Positions 1-11,636 of a DNA stretch of 64,000 bases are shown one piece after another. Source of the DNA: Coenobita brevimanus (Eukaryota > Arthropoda > Malacostraca > Decapoda > Coenobitidae). Made by a program: the position numbers and the translations under genes. Position 1 is the stretch's first letter. Every line of letters starts with the position of its first letter. Where the stretch lies: positions 29,935,426 to 29,999,425 of the forward strand of contig CM064632.1 of NCBI GenBank assembly GCA_032717465.1, in the 5' to 3' direction. The notes below the pieces were generated by a model. It made no database searches and was not told the origin of the DNA. It saw only the letters and a list, made by a program, of their open reading frames with translations.

Positions 1-1015
1 TTTCTCCATCTTTAGCATCACCATTCACTTTATAACCCCTATCATCTTCATTAACTTCATATTCACCTCCACTTTCATCACCATTATCACTATTCTCATC
101 ATAGGCCTAGTCACCATCACCACCATCTCTATCATTTTCAGTCATTTTCACCATTTTCAGCATCACCATTCACATTATTGTTCTTATCATCTTCTTTAAC
201 TGTATTTTCCACTATCTTCATTATCATCACTAAATTCTTATCCTAGGCCGAGTCACCAGCACCATCAACACTATCATTTTCACTGTCATTTTCATCACTA
301 TCTTTAACATCATCACTATCATCTTCACCATTATCTTTATCTTCACCAGTACTCTGATCACCATAACCATCATACTGTCATCATGGCTCTAGTCACAATC
401 ATATCATCATCACTATCACCATCACTATCATTTTTACCATCACCACTATCATATTCACTCTTATTCACCATCACCACTGTCATTTCCACCCAGGACTGGC
501 CATGCTATCATTATACTCAAACACTATACTATTATCACCATCGTCTTCACCATCACTACTATCATTTTCACCATTATCACCAGCACAACTATCATCAATA
601 TCCTCATCACCATCATCACATTTACATTCACCACCACCTTTATCACCATTATACTTTTATCATTAGCCTAGTTACCATCATCACTATCACTCATTTTCAG
701 TGTCACTTTCACTATTACTACTATAATCTTCGCTCATTTTCACCATCACCACTATCATTTTCACCCCAGGTATCATTCACCTCACCATTATACTCTTCTC
801 ACAGGCCTAGTCACCATCAACATCATCACCACGACCGTTACTTTCATCACAACTACAAGCATCGCCATTTTCACCATCAGTATTGCTTATTTTCACCATT
901 AACAATATCAACATCACTTTCGGCAGTAACATTTCCATCACCACAATCGCCACTACACTGTCATTTTCCTCATCACCATCATCACCATCATTTCCACTAC
1001 CCATATTAACTAAGG
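1..1015. repeat. Degenerate TCA/ACC triplet repeat
   Basis: About 1 kb of imperfect TCA, ACC and ATC triplets (CAT/CAC on this strand), with interspersed TTTTCA blocks. It ends in a G run at 1013-1022. A 208-codon open frame crosses it but is only His/Ser/Tyr-rich low complexity produced by the repeat, so no gene is called. Confidence 0.9.
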
Positions 1016-1436
1016 GGGGGGGGTCATATCGAGGCCTCCTTATTAGACATGCTTACCTCTTCAGTTCTATGACACACTTTCTTATTTTTTTCCTTGTGAG
1101 ACGATTCCACTCAACCTGGGACGGACCTGAAGGAGTTAATGATGGTGATATCTCTCTCCTCCAAAATTTAATGGGGGTTAATATCTCTCTCCTCTAGTTC
1201 GAAAAGTCTCTCCAAACAGAATAAAAGAGTCCGGTGTTAAAACTAAAACAATATAAAAAACGACATCGGAGTAAACTGCTTAACAGACCCGACGGCACGT
1301 TCGAATATGCCATTTTGCTTAAAGTATATATCAGCTACACATCCTCACTGCCATTATCATCACTGTCATATTTACTATCACAGTTAACACCACCACCAGT
1401 ATTTCCATTATTACCATATTACTCATACTTCCAACA

Positions 1437-1440
<4 letters not shown>
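1016..1440. other. Unassigned stretch
   Basis: No gene recognised. It holds a reverse-oriented copy of the recurrent TTTTATTC-type motif near 1209-1236 and drifts back into ACC/ATC triplets after 1350. Confidence 0.5.

Positions 1441-1490
<50 letters not shown>
1441..1490. repeat. (CT)n microsatellite
   Basis: About 25 uninterrupted CT units, flanked on both sides by the degenerate ACC/ATC triplet DNA, which continues to about 1800. Confidence 0.97.
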
Positions 1491-1493
<3 letters not shown>

Positions 1494-1810
1494 GTCTTTA
1501 TCTTCATCACCACCAGTACCATCGCCATCAATATCAAACACTATTATCGTCATCATCACAACTAACATTTTCATCACCATCATCTGCACTACCACAGACA
1601 CCACCATCATCATTACAAAATCAAGGTTATCTTTTGCATCATCACTATCACCATCAACATTATAGTCCCACCAAAACTATATCACCACCACTACCTTCAC
1701 CTTCACGACCACCACCATCATCATTATCATTTCACCATCAGTATTATAACCGTTCTCTGCATTTTATCATCACCTTAATCATCACCATCACCAATACCAC
1801 TATACCGCCG

Positions 1811-2000
1811 TCGTGGGCTATGGAAGCTCCCTAACACCGTTTCCTAAGCTATTCATCGTGGTATATACAGACAGTTTTATTCAACACAGGATATACTTCA
1901 TAGCCACCATTATTTTTTTTAACCCCCGGTGTTCTCCTATGTATTTAATGCTGATCAAGTCCCGTAAACCAAGAATAAACAAAAAATAAATCCATGAAAA
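1811..2000. mobile_element. Partial M1 MITE-like element
   Basis: The segment from about 1818 carries GAAGCTCCCTAACACC followed by CCTAAGC, the same order as the outer inverted repeat of the M1 family (12859, 34899, 40271 and 41456). The opposite end is not clear, so this is a partial or decayed copy. The rest, to about 2240, shows no recognisable gene. Confidence 0.45.
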
Positions 2001-2240
2001 TACATCATGGTATTGAAGTGGTTTGGCAAAAGCATATACTCGCACCCCGCCATTATATGCTGAAGATATACTGCACACACAGAACTAATGCAATAATTCG
2101 ACTTTCACATTTATCACGCTCACTACAAACACCAGATCCTGATTCATACCTGACCAGCATAAAGAAGATGCAATAACGGCAATACTCTCTCTCTCTCTCC
2201 GGTTCCACGGTAGACTTAATGTTGACGAAAAGAAGCGACA

Positions 2241-2640
2241 CAGTCACCATCACCCCACCAATATCATCACCACTGTTATCACCATCACCGCCATCGTCCC
2301 GTCCACCACTAGCACTATTGCACCTACCACCACCACCACCACCAATGCCATAGCCACCAATACTCCTGTCACCATCACCACCAATACTGTTACCACCACC
2401 ACCACCACCACCACCACCCTCAACACCAATACTGCTACTACCACCAACACCATCACCACCATTACCACAACCATCAACACTGCTACCACTGCCACCACTA
2501 TTACCACCAATGCCACCACCACCACCATCAATACTGCTACCACCACCATAATTACCACCACCACCACCAATACCACCACCACCATCACTACTGCTACCAC
2601 AACCTCCATTACCACCACCATGCAGTGCAACCTAAGCAAT
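2241..2640. repeat. (ACC)n degenerate triplet array
   Basis: About 400 bp of ACC/ATC triplets interrupted by ACTGCTACC-type variants. The reverse strand gives a 129-codon Val/Met-rich frame, which is an artefact of the repeat. Confidence 0.95.
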
Positions 2641-2873
2641 CACCCTCCCATCCTAACTTCATTACCTAGACCCACCAATCCCCACTAACGAGTCTTGAAT
2701 CTCACACTAACTTCCCCATCAATTACCAGCAAGGCCAGAGGGGGGTTGCATGAAAATGTAATTCTTAGTCCAGTGAATTTACGAGGCTTCCTATCAATTC
2801 TTCTTTCTCATCTTATTTCGAATAATTTTCTCTGTCTTTCCAGTCCTTATTCAATGTTATATATAAATCCCCC

Positions 2874-2875
<2 letters not shown>

Positions 2876-2941
<66 letters not shown>
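2876..2941. repeat. (GT)n microsatellite
   Basis: About 33 perfect GT units after a short C run. Confidence 0.98.
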
Positions 2942-3024
2942 CTATTTAGGGTAACGTTCGCTTTGCATGTATTCTGGTGGTAGGTTAACGTATCGTTGGT
3001 TCTAATGGTGAGGCAGCCCGCTTG

Positions 3025-3026
<2 letters not shown>

Positions 3027-3095
<69 letters not shown>

Positions 3096-3127
3096 ACACA
3101 CACACACACAAACAAACAAACAAACAA
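3027..3127. repeat. Compound (CT)n(CA)n(AAAC)n microsatellite
   Basis: CT units (3027-3058) pass directly into CA units with one CC interruption, then into AAAC units to 3127. The following 3128-3489 shows nothing recognisable. Confidence 0.97.
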
Positions 3128-3489
3128 ATACCATCGATTTCCTGTCCCAAGTACGATTTGGTTTGGAAGAAAGGAAAATGAAAAGGAAGAAGAGGGCAAA
3201 GGATTAATGTATAGCCACTACAGAAGGGCCAGAGACACAATCAGTTTTAAACCTAATCCCCCTCTGTAATAACGTCACGCAACAATGGAGTTTAACGTAA
3301 GAGGATTTAGTACAGAATCTTTGCAATTCTCTTGTTCTCGTTGGTTCACAATGAATTATGTAATCAAATCCCACTCTGAGCTATAATACAGGTATGTATT
3401 CTTTTTAAGTTTGTGAGTTTTCTTGCACCTATTTCCTTACTGTGTATATTCTTTGTGCAAGGAAGAAAGAACTAAAGCCGTGAAGCCTA

Positions 3490-3950
3490 CAAGATTGTTT
3501 CCTCCAAGAAGAAAAAAAAAACAAATTCACAATATGTTCATTTCGAGATGCCTGGCCGCACTACAAGACTGAGAGTCACAGGCAGCAGGAAATACAAACA
3601 GAAGAAGACAGTTCCAGAGCTGATCTGTTGCATTCATGAAGGACTTGGAGTAATGGTTAATTCTTGCAATAGAGAGCTGGAGAGAAAAAGAGATGAGAGT
3701 TTGTTGCTAGTCGGGTGCTACGCACCCGCCGTAGTGATGGAGGGATGCAAGCAGACAGTTCAAAGGTAGAGTGACCATTGAATTAGCGATAGAAAAGAGA
3801 TAAAGATGCAACAGTGAGACGAAGTGACAGAAGTTGATGGAAGCCAGTAAGAGGAGGAGAGTTAACGAGACGAAAAGTCTTTGACTCCACCTTGTTGAGA
3901 AGAGCTGAATGTGGGGTGCCTCCTCACACACGAGAGTTGTACACTTCAGT
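3490..3950 (-). mobile_element. LINE 3'-end fragment, antisense to the 10.6-kb copy
   Basis: On the minus strand this segment matches the last third of the LINE at 10646-11636. The match shows in the antisense frame (MPGRTT..., GSRKYKQ against GSRKYRQ) and in an out-of-frame shadow (CGEAPHIQLFS against CEEAPHIQLFS). It covers the RT C-terminal part from the EYNSHVWGG region to the 3' UTR. The intact reading frame is lost through indels. The A-rich run on the plus strand at 3509-3522 sits near its 3' boundary, and no target duplication is evident. It is probably an old copy of the same non-LTR (Jockey/CR1-like) family. Confidence 0.75.
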
Positions 3951-4310
3951 AAACAGGGGTGAATTACAGCTTAAGATTGTCTCGTATACTATTTACAAAT
4001 TTAAAATCCGACATAAAATGCAGGAACAACACAGAGGAATGTATGAATGTAATAAATAAAAAAATAAAATGGAAAGAAAAGGTACTATAGCGAGCGCTCT
4101 TAATCGAGGAAAATACATGGTTTTCTTTTGCAGATTTAGTTCTAAAGGAAGGCCAATGAGAGTGCACAAACTTCCTGCTTCCTGTTTCAGTCCGTTCAGT
4201 TCGCTGTCTTAATTAAGATTTATATATTTATTTGCCTGAGACGGTACAGAAATGACATTTGATGGATGTCCAGTGCGACCCTGATGCGAGGACTGGGGGG
4301 AGGGGGCAAG
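3951..4310. other. Unassigned stretch
   Basis: AT-rich sequence with no recognisable gene or repeat. Several short open frames are present but carry no motif. Confidence 0.4.
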
Positions 4311-4311
4311 G

Positions 4312-4585
4312 AATAAGATTGAAGAGTTGAGAGGAAAGATGGGACGGGAGAGTATTGATGTTGTGATGAGGAGAGGTAGATTGAGATAGCTTGGGCATGT
4401 GGACGGGATGGAGAATGGCAACTGGGTGCGTTATGTGAGAAGCGTGAACGTCCGGGGCAGGGTTGCGAGAGGCAGCCCTTCAAGAACATGGGACGAGGTC
4501 ACAGAGTGTGACCTCAGGGATAAGTGACTCAAATAGTTGGCTGCCAGCGACCAGGCAGCGTGGAAAGCCGCCATTAGGTGACCAA
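4312..4585 (+). pseudogene. LINE RT C-terminal remnant
   Basis: One reading frame, starting near 4315, gives the tail of a non-LTR retrotransposon polyprotein: KIEELRGKMG, then RRGRLR-stop-LGHVDGM, then RGSPSRTWDEV, then DQAAWKAAIR. This order (R-R-G-R-L-R-W-x-G-H-V, then R-G-x-P-x-x-T-W, then a short basic end) is typical of LINE RT C-termini. The conserved Trp after RLR is a stop codon and two more stops lie downstream, so the copy is dead. It belongs to a different LINE lineage from the copies at 10.6 and 16.7 kb. The RT core is missing; only the extreme C-terminus remains, as expected from 5' truncation during target-primed reverse transcription. Confidence 0.75.
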
Positions 4586-4650
4586 GGTCAACGCATGGAG
4601 ACGTGTTGGAGCCTTTATACACGATACGAACGATATGAACAATTTATATA

Positions 4651-4812
<162 letters not shown>

Positions 4813-5091
4813 ACAGAATGGACAGGTAGAGGGCAGAGTGTTTCCCAGTCGTTTGTTCTCGTCGATTCTCAATCATACTTACGTTCAACTGACTGTCTAA
4901 ATATTTTTTTTTACAGCAGGAGGGATAAGCAGAGGTTGGATTCTTCCTACCTCTTTTCTCGCACGAAGAAATTCCTGTCCTAAGATTATTTTGCGAGAAC
5001 AACAAGTATAATATTTCTTTATAATGCAAATTATTTCTGCAGGAAGTACATAGAGGATTGGATAATCCCCTGATTTATTTTGTTCTTCCTA

Positions 5092-5093
<2 letters not shown>
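4813..5093. other. Unassigned stretch
   Basis: No gene or repeat family recognised. Confidence 0.4.

Positions 5094-5171
<78 letters not shown>
5094..5171. repeat. (AT)n microsatellite
   Basis: About 39 perfect AT units. Confidence 0.98.
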
Positions 5172-5176
<5 letters not shown>

Positions 5177-5519
5177 GATGATCATAATAAGTTATTCTGA
5201 TATACTTCACTCAGAGTGGGATGTTCATTGCCTTCTTGCACAGGTTATCAGTAAAAACAAATCAAAAGTGAATCCTATAGTTTTTCAAAGATAAATTTCA
5301 AAGCACGTGTTGATGCTGAATAACGTCTTAGCTTTATGTACCGTTACTGAACACATTTTCTGCCGCAAGATGCCAATAATCACAGGTAACTATTTGCAGG
5401 CGTACCGTAAATATCTGTCAGATACTGAGAGTTCGCTTGCACCTTCGGGGACTCGGTTTTGCTAACACTCTGTTATATTCCTGTCGACTGCACGGAAATC
5501 ATTAACCTCTTCTACGATG

Positions 5520-5670
5520 ACGTTTATCATCATTATTATTATTATTATTATTATTATTACTAATATGATGACTGATTAATTGATGGTGATGGTTATGACT
5601 GACGACGACGACGACGACGACGATGATGATGATGATCATGATGACGATGATTAGTATCATTATTATTATA
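5520..5670. repeat. (ATT)n and (GAC)n(GAT)n triplets
   Basis: Triplet tracts in series: ATT units (about 5528-5560), GAC units then GAT units (about 5600-5640), then ATT again. 5172-5519 and 5672-6087 hold no recognisable feature apart from an A run at 5787-5803. Confidence 0.9.
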
Positions 5671-6087
5671 TTATATTGTATTCATGCTACGTTCAGACGA
5701 CTGCACTTAGCTTTGGTGGAATCAAATTTGTGGGGTTAAATCCAACTTTCATTAGCCTCTTCACGTAAGGATGACCTCCTGGATAGAAAAAAAAAAAAAA
5801 AAAGTCTGGCTGCATTAAAATTAAATTAATGACGTCCAGGACCTGCAGTGGCTGTGGAGGACGATCTTCCCCGAGAACACAAGTAACAGTCAAGTTTATA
5901 TCCTGGTCCTTATTTGTTCTGTTGGGTCTTACTACACGTCTAGCATGTTTGTCTAATTGTGTATTTAAGTTTAGTGCTTGAGAGACCTAACCTCGAAACC
6001 CAATTTTCTGTTAGATCAAAGGTCAAGGTCACTGGAAAGAACACAATCTACCCTGAACTGAGGCTGGGCAATGACGCGGGAGCATTC

Positions 6088-6310
6088 TACTGTTCGTTCA
6101 CTTACAATTGGCCCAAATTTTCATCCTTTTGCAGCTTATTTTACGTAACTCAGTGGCAGAAAACAGACAGTATGCAACTGTGACTCAACATCCTTTCTGT
6201 AGTACTTCTTCGTGACCAGCATTATATTCTAGTCTTAATCTATTTTTATAACTCAGCATTCAAGACAGAGCGATGGCAACTTTTGGCCAAGGTAAAGTAA
6301 GCAGCGTATA
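6088..6310 (+). mobile_element. M3 inverted-repeat element, copy 1
   Basis: A 223-bp copy of a short dispersed element found six times here. The left end reads TTCACTTACAATTGGCCC. The right end reads TTGGCCAAGGTAAAGTAAGC, followed by GCGTATA. The two ends are imperfect inverted repeats of about 20-25 bp. The core holds TTTTCATCCTTTTGCAGC and AACTCAGCATTCAAGA, shared by all copies. There is no coding capacity, so this is probably a non-autonomous DNA element (MITE-like). The superfamily cannot be assigned. Confidence 0.75.
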
Positions 6311-6810
6311 ATTATCATCGTAACAAATTCAAAAGACGAACAATAAAAAGGTTTCAGTAACTGTCCTTTTTTTTAAATATTTTTTCCTGCTCTATTTCTA
6401 CATAGATTTCCAGACGCTGTTTTCTGATATTTTCTGGATAAATTTCGAAGAACCGTCTAGCACTGCTCTAGGTATTTTTCCAGGCGACCATCTCTGGTAC
6501 TTTTCGTCACAGCAATGTGAATTTAAAGACAGTTTTATTGGTACATTTTCACGATGATTTTCAAAGCGTTGTTTGTGACTGGCTTTTCGGTAATAGCAGG
6601 ATCATTTCTACGGCGCTCATATTTTCTCGGGTATTGTTTTTACACGAAATTTTCCTCAAGGGGGGTGTGAGCTGGGTGGAGGGCAGCGAAATGCCGGGGG
6701 ACAGGGCGGCATGGAGGCGATTTGTTTGTGGCCACCCCTTATGAGATTAAGACGTCTGGCAATAGATACATAGTTTTGTTTGTGCTATATTTACAGTTAA
6801 CTGCTTGGCT
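6311..6810. other. Unassigned stretch between two M3 copies
   Basis: AT-rich, no recognisable gene. Short open frames at 6517-6744 and 6722-6925 have no motif and the latter runs into an M3 copy. Confidence 0.4.
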
Positions 6811-7028
6811 AAGGTCTTTTTACCTTAACATGGCCCAGGTTTTTGTCCATTTGCAGATTATTTCAAGTACGTCAGTGACAATACTGTGCCTCTACATCCT
6901 TTCCATAACACTTCTTCATGACTAGCAGCATTTTATATTGTTAATCGCTTGGTAACAACTCAATATTCAAAATGGAGAGAGGGCATTTTTTTTTTTTTTT
7001 TAGGCCAAGGTAGAGTAAAAAGCGTATA
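6811..7028 (+). mobile_element. M3 inverted-repeat element, copy 2
   Basis: About 218 bp. The left end is TTTTTACCTTAACATGGCCC and the right end is TAGGCCAAGGTAGAGTAAAA followed by GCGTATA. The core contains TTTGTCCATTTGCAG and AACTCAATATTCAAAATGGA. A T run (about 6989-7004) has expanded just before the right inverted repeat. It lies only about 500 bp from copy 1 in the same orientation. Confidence 0.75.
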
Positions 7029-7730
7029 GCCTAGTAATTACACCTTGAATCCAGTGACGCATTTTAGGCATTTTCTCGCTTGCAGTTTTTTACATATGCA
7101 TTTTTTTTTTTTTTTTTAGTTAACTTCTTAGCAGGTAATTAGGTCATCGTTCACAAGTTAAGACCAGTGAATCCATTTTTTTTTTTTTTTACTTATTCTT
7201 GCTACCACTAGACGATTTTTGCGGCAATTATGTAGGATCTCTTGTGGGGGATGAATTAAGGTCTTCTCTATCTCCGTCTCTTCAGAAAGTCTCTCCGAAG
7301 ATGAGTAAAACCGTCTGGAACAATCAAGAATAAACCTTAAAAAATAAGTTATTGGAGTGAAGGTAATATCTCTTCATTTCCACCACTGGTTTTCCATTAA
7401 GCTGAGTAAGGTGGCTTGGAGTCGGCAGGTGGAAAATTAAGAAAGACGGCAGCGAGGTGAAGGAGCTTAACCTTAAAGCCGGGAGAGCTCAAGTGTTCGA
7501 GTTCAGCTGCCACAAGACTATTTTATTCAGCTGAGTGAGTCATCAGAGCCGAAGATGTTTCATTTTTACCACCATTCTTTCTCGCTTAAATCACAGGTTT
7601 CCTTCGTTGTCATTTATCTTCGTCCTCGTCACTCTTGCTCCTCCACCCCCACCCCTCTAGTCCTTCTTCCTAAATCCTGGTCTCATCTCCTTTCTTAGAT
7701 TTTTTCGCATCCCTCGCACTGACGTTGTTC
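7029..7730. other. Unassigned stretch with the TTTTATTC motif
   Basis: T homopolymers near 7101-7119 and 7177-7190. The recurrent motif ATTTTATTCAGCTGAG occurs on the plus strand at 7515-7535, and a reverse copy (GATGAGTAAAACCGTCTGG) lies at 7300-7318. No gene seen. Confidence 0.5.
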
Positions 7731-7731
7731 T

Positions 7732-7784
<53 letters not shown>

Positions 7785-7794
7785 CTATCTCTCT
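7731..7794. repeat. (CT)n microsatellite
   Basis: CT tract with CTAT variants after a C run, inside a longer pyrimidine-rich stretch that extends to about 8025. Confidence 0.95.
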
Positions 7795-8030
7795 CGAGCT
7801 TGCTTCGTCTCGTGAGTTGCCTTCACTCTTAGCCTAATTAGCTTCCACCTCCATCACTTCCTCTCCCACTACCCTCTTCCTCTCCAGCCTTCTCTCCCCT
7901 CTCCCTTCCCCTCCAAGTCACATTCCCTCATCGCCACTTCAACTCATCCCCTCTCTGTAATACATATTTCTCCCCTCTTGCTCTCTCCCCTTTCCCCCAG
8001 CCAAGCTTCACCACCAACAGTATCAGAAGT

Positions 8031-9053
8031 GACAGGGGAGGGACGGGTAAAGAGAGAAAGCCCATGAGAGGAGAGAATAGAGAGGAAAAGGGTAGGTTTG
8101 GAAAGAAGAGAGGGCGGAGTGAGGGGGTAAAGATGGAAGAAAGAGGAGAAAAACTATGGAATTACGGAAAGGACGGAAGAGAGGGGAGGAAAAGAAGGAA
8201 GAAAGGGGCGGAAAGGACAGAAAAGAGGACAGGACAGGATGGAAGAAAGGGGAGGAAAAGGGGGGAGGAAGGGGAGGACAAGAAGGAAGAAAGAGGGGGA
8301 AAAGACGGAAGGAAGGGGAGAATAACACGGAAGAAAAAGGGAGAAAAGACGGAAGGAAGAGGAGGATAAAATGGAAGAAAGAGGGAGAAAAGACGGAAGG
8401 AAGAGGAGGATAAGACGGAAGGAAGAAGGAGAAAAGAAGGAAGGAAGGGGAGGATAAGACGGAAGAAAGAGAGAGAAAAGACGGAAGGAAGGGGAGGATA
8501 TAAAGGAAGAAAGGGGATGAAGAGATGAAAAGAAGAAGAGGACAAGACGAAAAAGAGGAGAGGACAAGATGGTAGGGAGGAGGGGACAAGATGGACAAGA
8601 GAAGATAATAAAACGGATGAGAGGAGAGGACAAGATGAACAAGAGGAGAGGAAAAGCGGGAAGAGGAGGGTGGGGGAAGGGGGGAGAGAGGTCTTGGGTG
8701 CAGGGAAGAGAAAACATAGGAAAACGAGAGAAGAAGAGATAATAGGGGAGGACGATAGGGAAAAAGAGTAATAAGAGGAGAGAAGAGGGGAAAGGAAAAG
8801 AGGGAACAGGGGGAGGAAAAAAGGAAGAAGTGGAAGAGTTCTTTGGAGGAGTGGAGGGAGCTGAGGCGAAAAGTTGGAGGAACGAAGAAAAACGGGAGGA
8901 AAGAAGAAACTCAGGAGAAATAAGTTGAAGGATGTCTAGGAAGGAGAAAGGGAGGAAAATGAAAAATCAAAGAAGGGACGGATAAGGACTCAAGAAACAA
9001 GAAAAAGGAAAGGCAGAAGGGAAAACGGAAGAAACGAAAGGTAAAAGAAGAAA

Positions 9054-9055
<2 letters not shown>
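8031..9055. repeat. Polypurine block with 44-bp minisatellite
   Basis: About 1 kb almost entirely of A and G. Within it the phrase GAGAAAAGACGGAAGGAAG, with small variants, starts at 8297, 8341, 8385, 8429 and 8473, an exact 44-bp period over at least five units; flanking units are more diverged. The sequence just upstream (7731-8025) is pyrimidine-rich, so the purine strand switches at about 8030. Long Arg/Lys/Gly/Glu and Ser/Pro/Phe frames here follow from composition and are not genes. Confidence 0.9.
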
Positions 9056-9102
<47 letters not shown>

Positions 9103-9172
9103 CTGGATATCACTCCTGACGGGAACGCTACAAGGAACCTACCAAGAGGCTGGAAAACAATAAGAGGAAATT

Positions 9173-9204
<32 letters not shown>

Positions 9205-9394
9205 AAGACCCACTGCCAACAAAGCCAATTATATACACAATACTGAGGTCGAGGCCAAAAATTCTGGCTCAAAATAATAACAAATAAGGATAGAAATGGA
9301 AGCCTCATCAAATTAATATATAGTGGAAAAATCCTAGATAAAAAAAAAAAAAAGGGTTAGAAGAAAGAGAGAGAGAGAGAGAGAGTGAGAGAAT
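9056..9394. repeat. (GA)n and (CT)n microsatellites in opposition
   Basis: GA units at 9056-9100, CT units at 9179-9205, and GA again at 9366-9394. The first two are complementary and could pair across about 80 bp. 9395-9735 shows nothing recognisable. Confidence 0.95.
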
Positions 9395-9735
9395 CACCCC
9401 CGTAGGAACAGGAATAGAATTGCTCAGGGACATGCGGCGAAGCTCTTGTTTCAAACAGTTTGCAGTAAAAAGTAACTTGCCTCATATGGGACCACTTTTG
9501 TGTCTCAATAGGTTAAATTAAGCAGTTTTACGAAAGTTGTTGGCTTCTCCATGTCAAATTACCTGAAATGGTACCACATTTATGTCTCCAAAGGCCTTCA
9601 TTTAACAAATCCGCCAGAAGATGCAAAAGAAATTGAAGAAGGATAATGCTGGTCACTAAATGGCCTGATGGCTATCGCCGCAGGTAAAAATTAGAAAAAT
9701 GAGGGAGAGGAATTTCAAAAGACGTCCTTGATGGT

Positions 9736-10065
9736 GAATGAAAGTAAGAAGTGGCGAGATCTGGCGAGAAGTGGCAAACCTTGACGAGCAGTAGCGAGAT
9801 GTGGCGAAAAGTAACGAGATCTGGCAAGAAGTTGCGATATACAGCCATAAGTGGCGAGACTTGATGAGACAGCGCGAGAGGAGGTGGCGAGAAGAATGAA
9901 TCCTAACGAAAGGTGGCGAGATATGTCGAGATGTAGCAAAATATAGCGCGAAGTGGCACGATATGGCGAAGTGGCGTAGGATTGTGAGGGAAGAGACGGT
10001 GTGACCAGGGAATAGGTAACGAGAATTTGTGAAATATAGCGAGAAATGGTAAGAAAATGAGGAGG
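9736..10065. repeat. TGGCGAGA-type degenerate minisatellite, block 1
   Basis: Repeated variants of GTGGCGAGAT and CTGGCGAGAAG at roughly 20-25-bp intervals. A related block lies at 11800-12095. No coding content. Confidence 0.8.
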
Positions 10066-10152
10066 AAAAAAATAATAATACTCAAAATAAGTGCATTCAG
10101 TATTGCCATGCAACACAAAGTCCCCTACCGGATGATAACCATATATATGTAA

Positions 10153-10445
10153 TTGACCTTGGGAGTAGATGGCTGGTTGTTCCGTGCAACACACCTTCAT
10201 GTTATGAGGAACAATTGTGTGAAGTTATATCAAAAACTGTCCATGCATGTGCAAGTTACAGGGCGTACACGAAATTGCAGACGACCTTGTTTGAACCCCA
10301 AGTGTGACCTTGACCTTAGGAGTAGATTGCTGGTTGTTGCGTACAACACACCGTCATGGTTTGGGGAACAATGGTGTGTAGCTATATCAAAATCTGTCCA
10401 TGCATGTGGAAGTTACAGAGCAGACACAAGATTGTAGACATACTG
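10153..10445. repeat. 157-bp direct duplication
   Basis: TTGACCTTGGGAGTAGATGG starts at 10153 and its partner TTGACCTTAGGAGTAGATTG at 10310, a 157-bp offset. Both are followed by GCTGGTTGTT, AACACACC, ATATCAAAA and TGTCCATGCATGTG. The copies differ at scattered positions, so the duplication is not recent. The TGACCTTGACCTT core also occurs around 55 kb. 10446-10638 shows nothing else. Confidence 0.85.
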
Positions 10446-10644
10446 ACGTACTGACGGAACCACGCAAATCTATAGTCCATGATCGGTTTCACCAGCAGGG
10501 ACTAAAAACATGGACAATGCTACCCTGTTGCAACCCTCCATCTGATCAAGCACATCCCCCCCCTCACCTCCCTGCACACCTAACCAAGAGCATAACGGCC
10601 CTCACCTCCCTCCCTCACGTATAACACAGAGACAGCAGGTTCAA

Positions 10645-11538
10645 TTGAAACTTTTTTTTTACTTTTCATTATTTAAAAAAAAAAAAGAACTTAAGACACA
10701 GCATTCTACCCTTCACCTCTCCATTCGGTTCCCGCAACGCCCATCTCAACAGTTACTTCAACAAACAAGGGATGAGGCTATGGCACACCTAATGTCTGAC
10801 TTGGCTCGTATCTCTGACTGGGGTAAAAATAATATGGTTGTTTTTAATGCATCTAAGACTCAGTTCTTACACCTATCAACCCGACAAAATCCTCCACATG
10901 TATACCCACTAATGTTTAATAATATTCAACTTAATCCTGCATCATCCTTGAACATGCTTGGGGTTTCATTTACTCGGGACTTATCTTGGAAAGATCATAT
11001 TACATCTCTTGTAAAATCTGCTTCCAAGAGATTGGGTGTGCTAAGCAGACTCCGCTCTTTCTTTACCCCTGCACAATTGTTGACTCTATACAGGGCTTTT
11101 CTCCGCCCCTGTGTGGAGTACAACTCTCATGTGTGGGGAGGCTCCCCACATACAGCTCTTCTCAATAGGGTGGAGTCAAAGGCTTTTCGTCTCATTTACT
11201 CTCCTCCTCTTACTGACTCCCTTCAACCTCTGTCTCTTCGTCGCACTGTTGCATCTTTATCTCTTTTCTATCGCTACTTTAATGGTCACTGCTCCTCTGA
11301 ACTGTCTGCTTGCATTCCTCCACCTCTACGACGGGCGCGTAGCACCCGTCTGGCAGCAAACTCTCATCCCTTTTCTGTCCAACTCTCTAATGCAAGAGTT
11401 AACCGTTACTCCCAGTCTTTCATTTATGCAACAGGTCAGCTCTGGAACTGTCTCCCTCTGTCTGTATTTCCTGCTGCCTATGATCTCCAGTCTTTCAAAC
11501 GCAGTGTGTCCAGGCATCTCAAAATGATCAGATCTTGA
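10645..11538 (+). pseudogene. LINE reverse transcriptase C-terminal fragment
   Basis: A 297-codon open frame whose first 25-30 codons are not element protein; family similarity starts near STLHLS, just after where the RT catalytic YxDD box would be. Visible landmarks are DWGKNNMVVFNASKTQFLHL (the post-catalytic region with the conserved N-x-x-K-T), LGVSFTRDLSWKDHI, the thumb-like LYRAFLRPCVEYNSHVWGG, and a C-terminal FYRYFNGHCSSEL with LWNCLPLSVFPA. This matches the Jockey/CR1-type LINE C-terminus found in many arthropods. Palm motifs A to C and the endonuclease are absent, so it cannot encode a working enzyme. The frame is intact from STLHLS to the stop, so the copy is fairly young. It is paralogous to the 16.7-kb copy. 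Confidence 0.85.
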
Positions 11539-11636
11539 ATTTGGCTCTCTATTGTATTTTATTTTTCTCTTGGAGGGAACTGTAACTGCGGGCTCATGGC
11601 CTTTGGTTCCTTCTTCCTCGCATAAAAAAAAAAAAA
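10646..11636 (+). mobile_element. 5'-truncated LINE with poly-A tail and 7-bp TSD
   Basis: The non-LTR element ends in an A run (11624-11636). The 7-mer GTTCAAT occurs directly before its left edge (10639-10645) and directly after the A tail (11637-11643), consistent with a target-site duplication. Only the C-terminal part of the RT and a short 3' UTR remain, so it is a 5'-truncated copy made by target-primed reverse transcription. The first 40 bp (T run, then A run) are odd and may be a rearranged 5' junction. A diverged antisense copy lies at 3490-3950. Confidence 0.8.

Noticed and set aside
383..1009. His-rich 208-codon frame
   Set aside because: Direct translation of the TCA/ACC triplet repeat.
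8023..8717. Several long overlapping frames on both strands
   Set aside because: Produced by the polypurine block; stop codons are rare in such composition.
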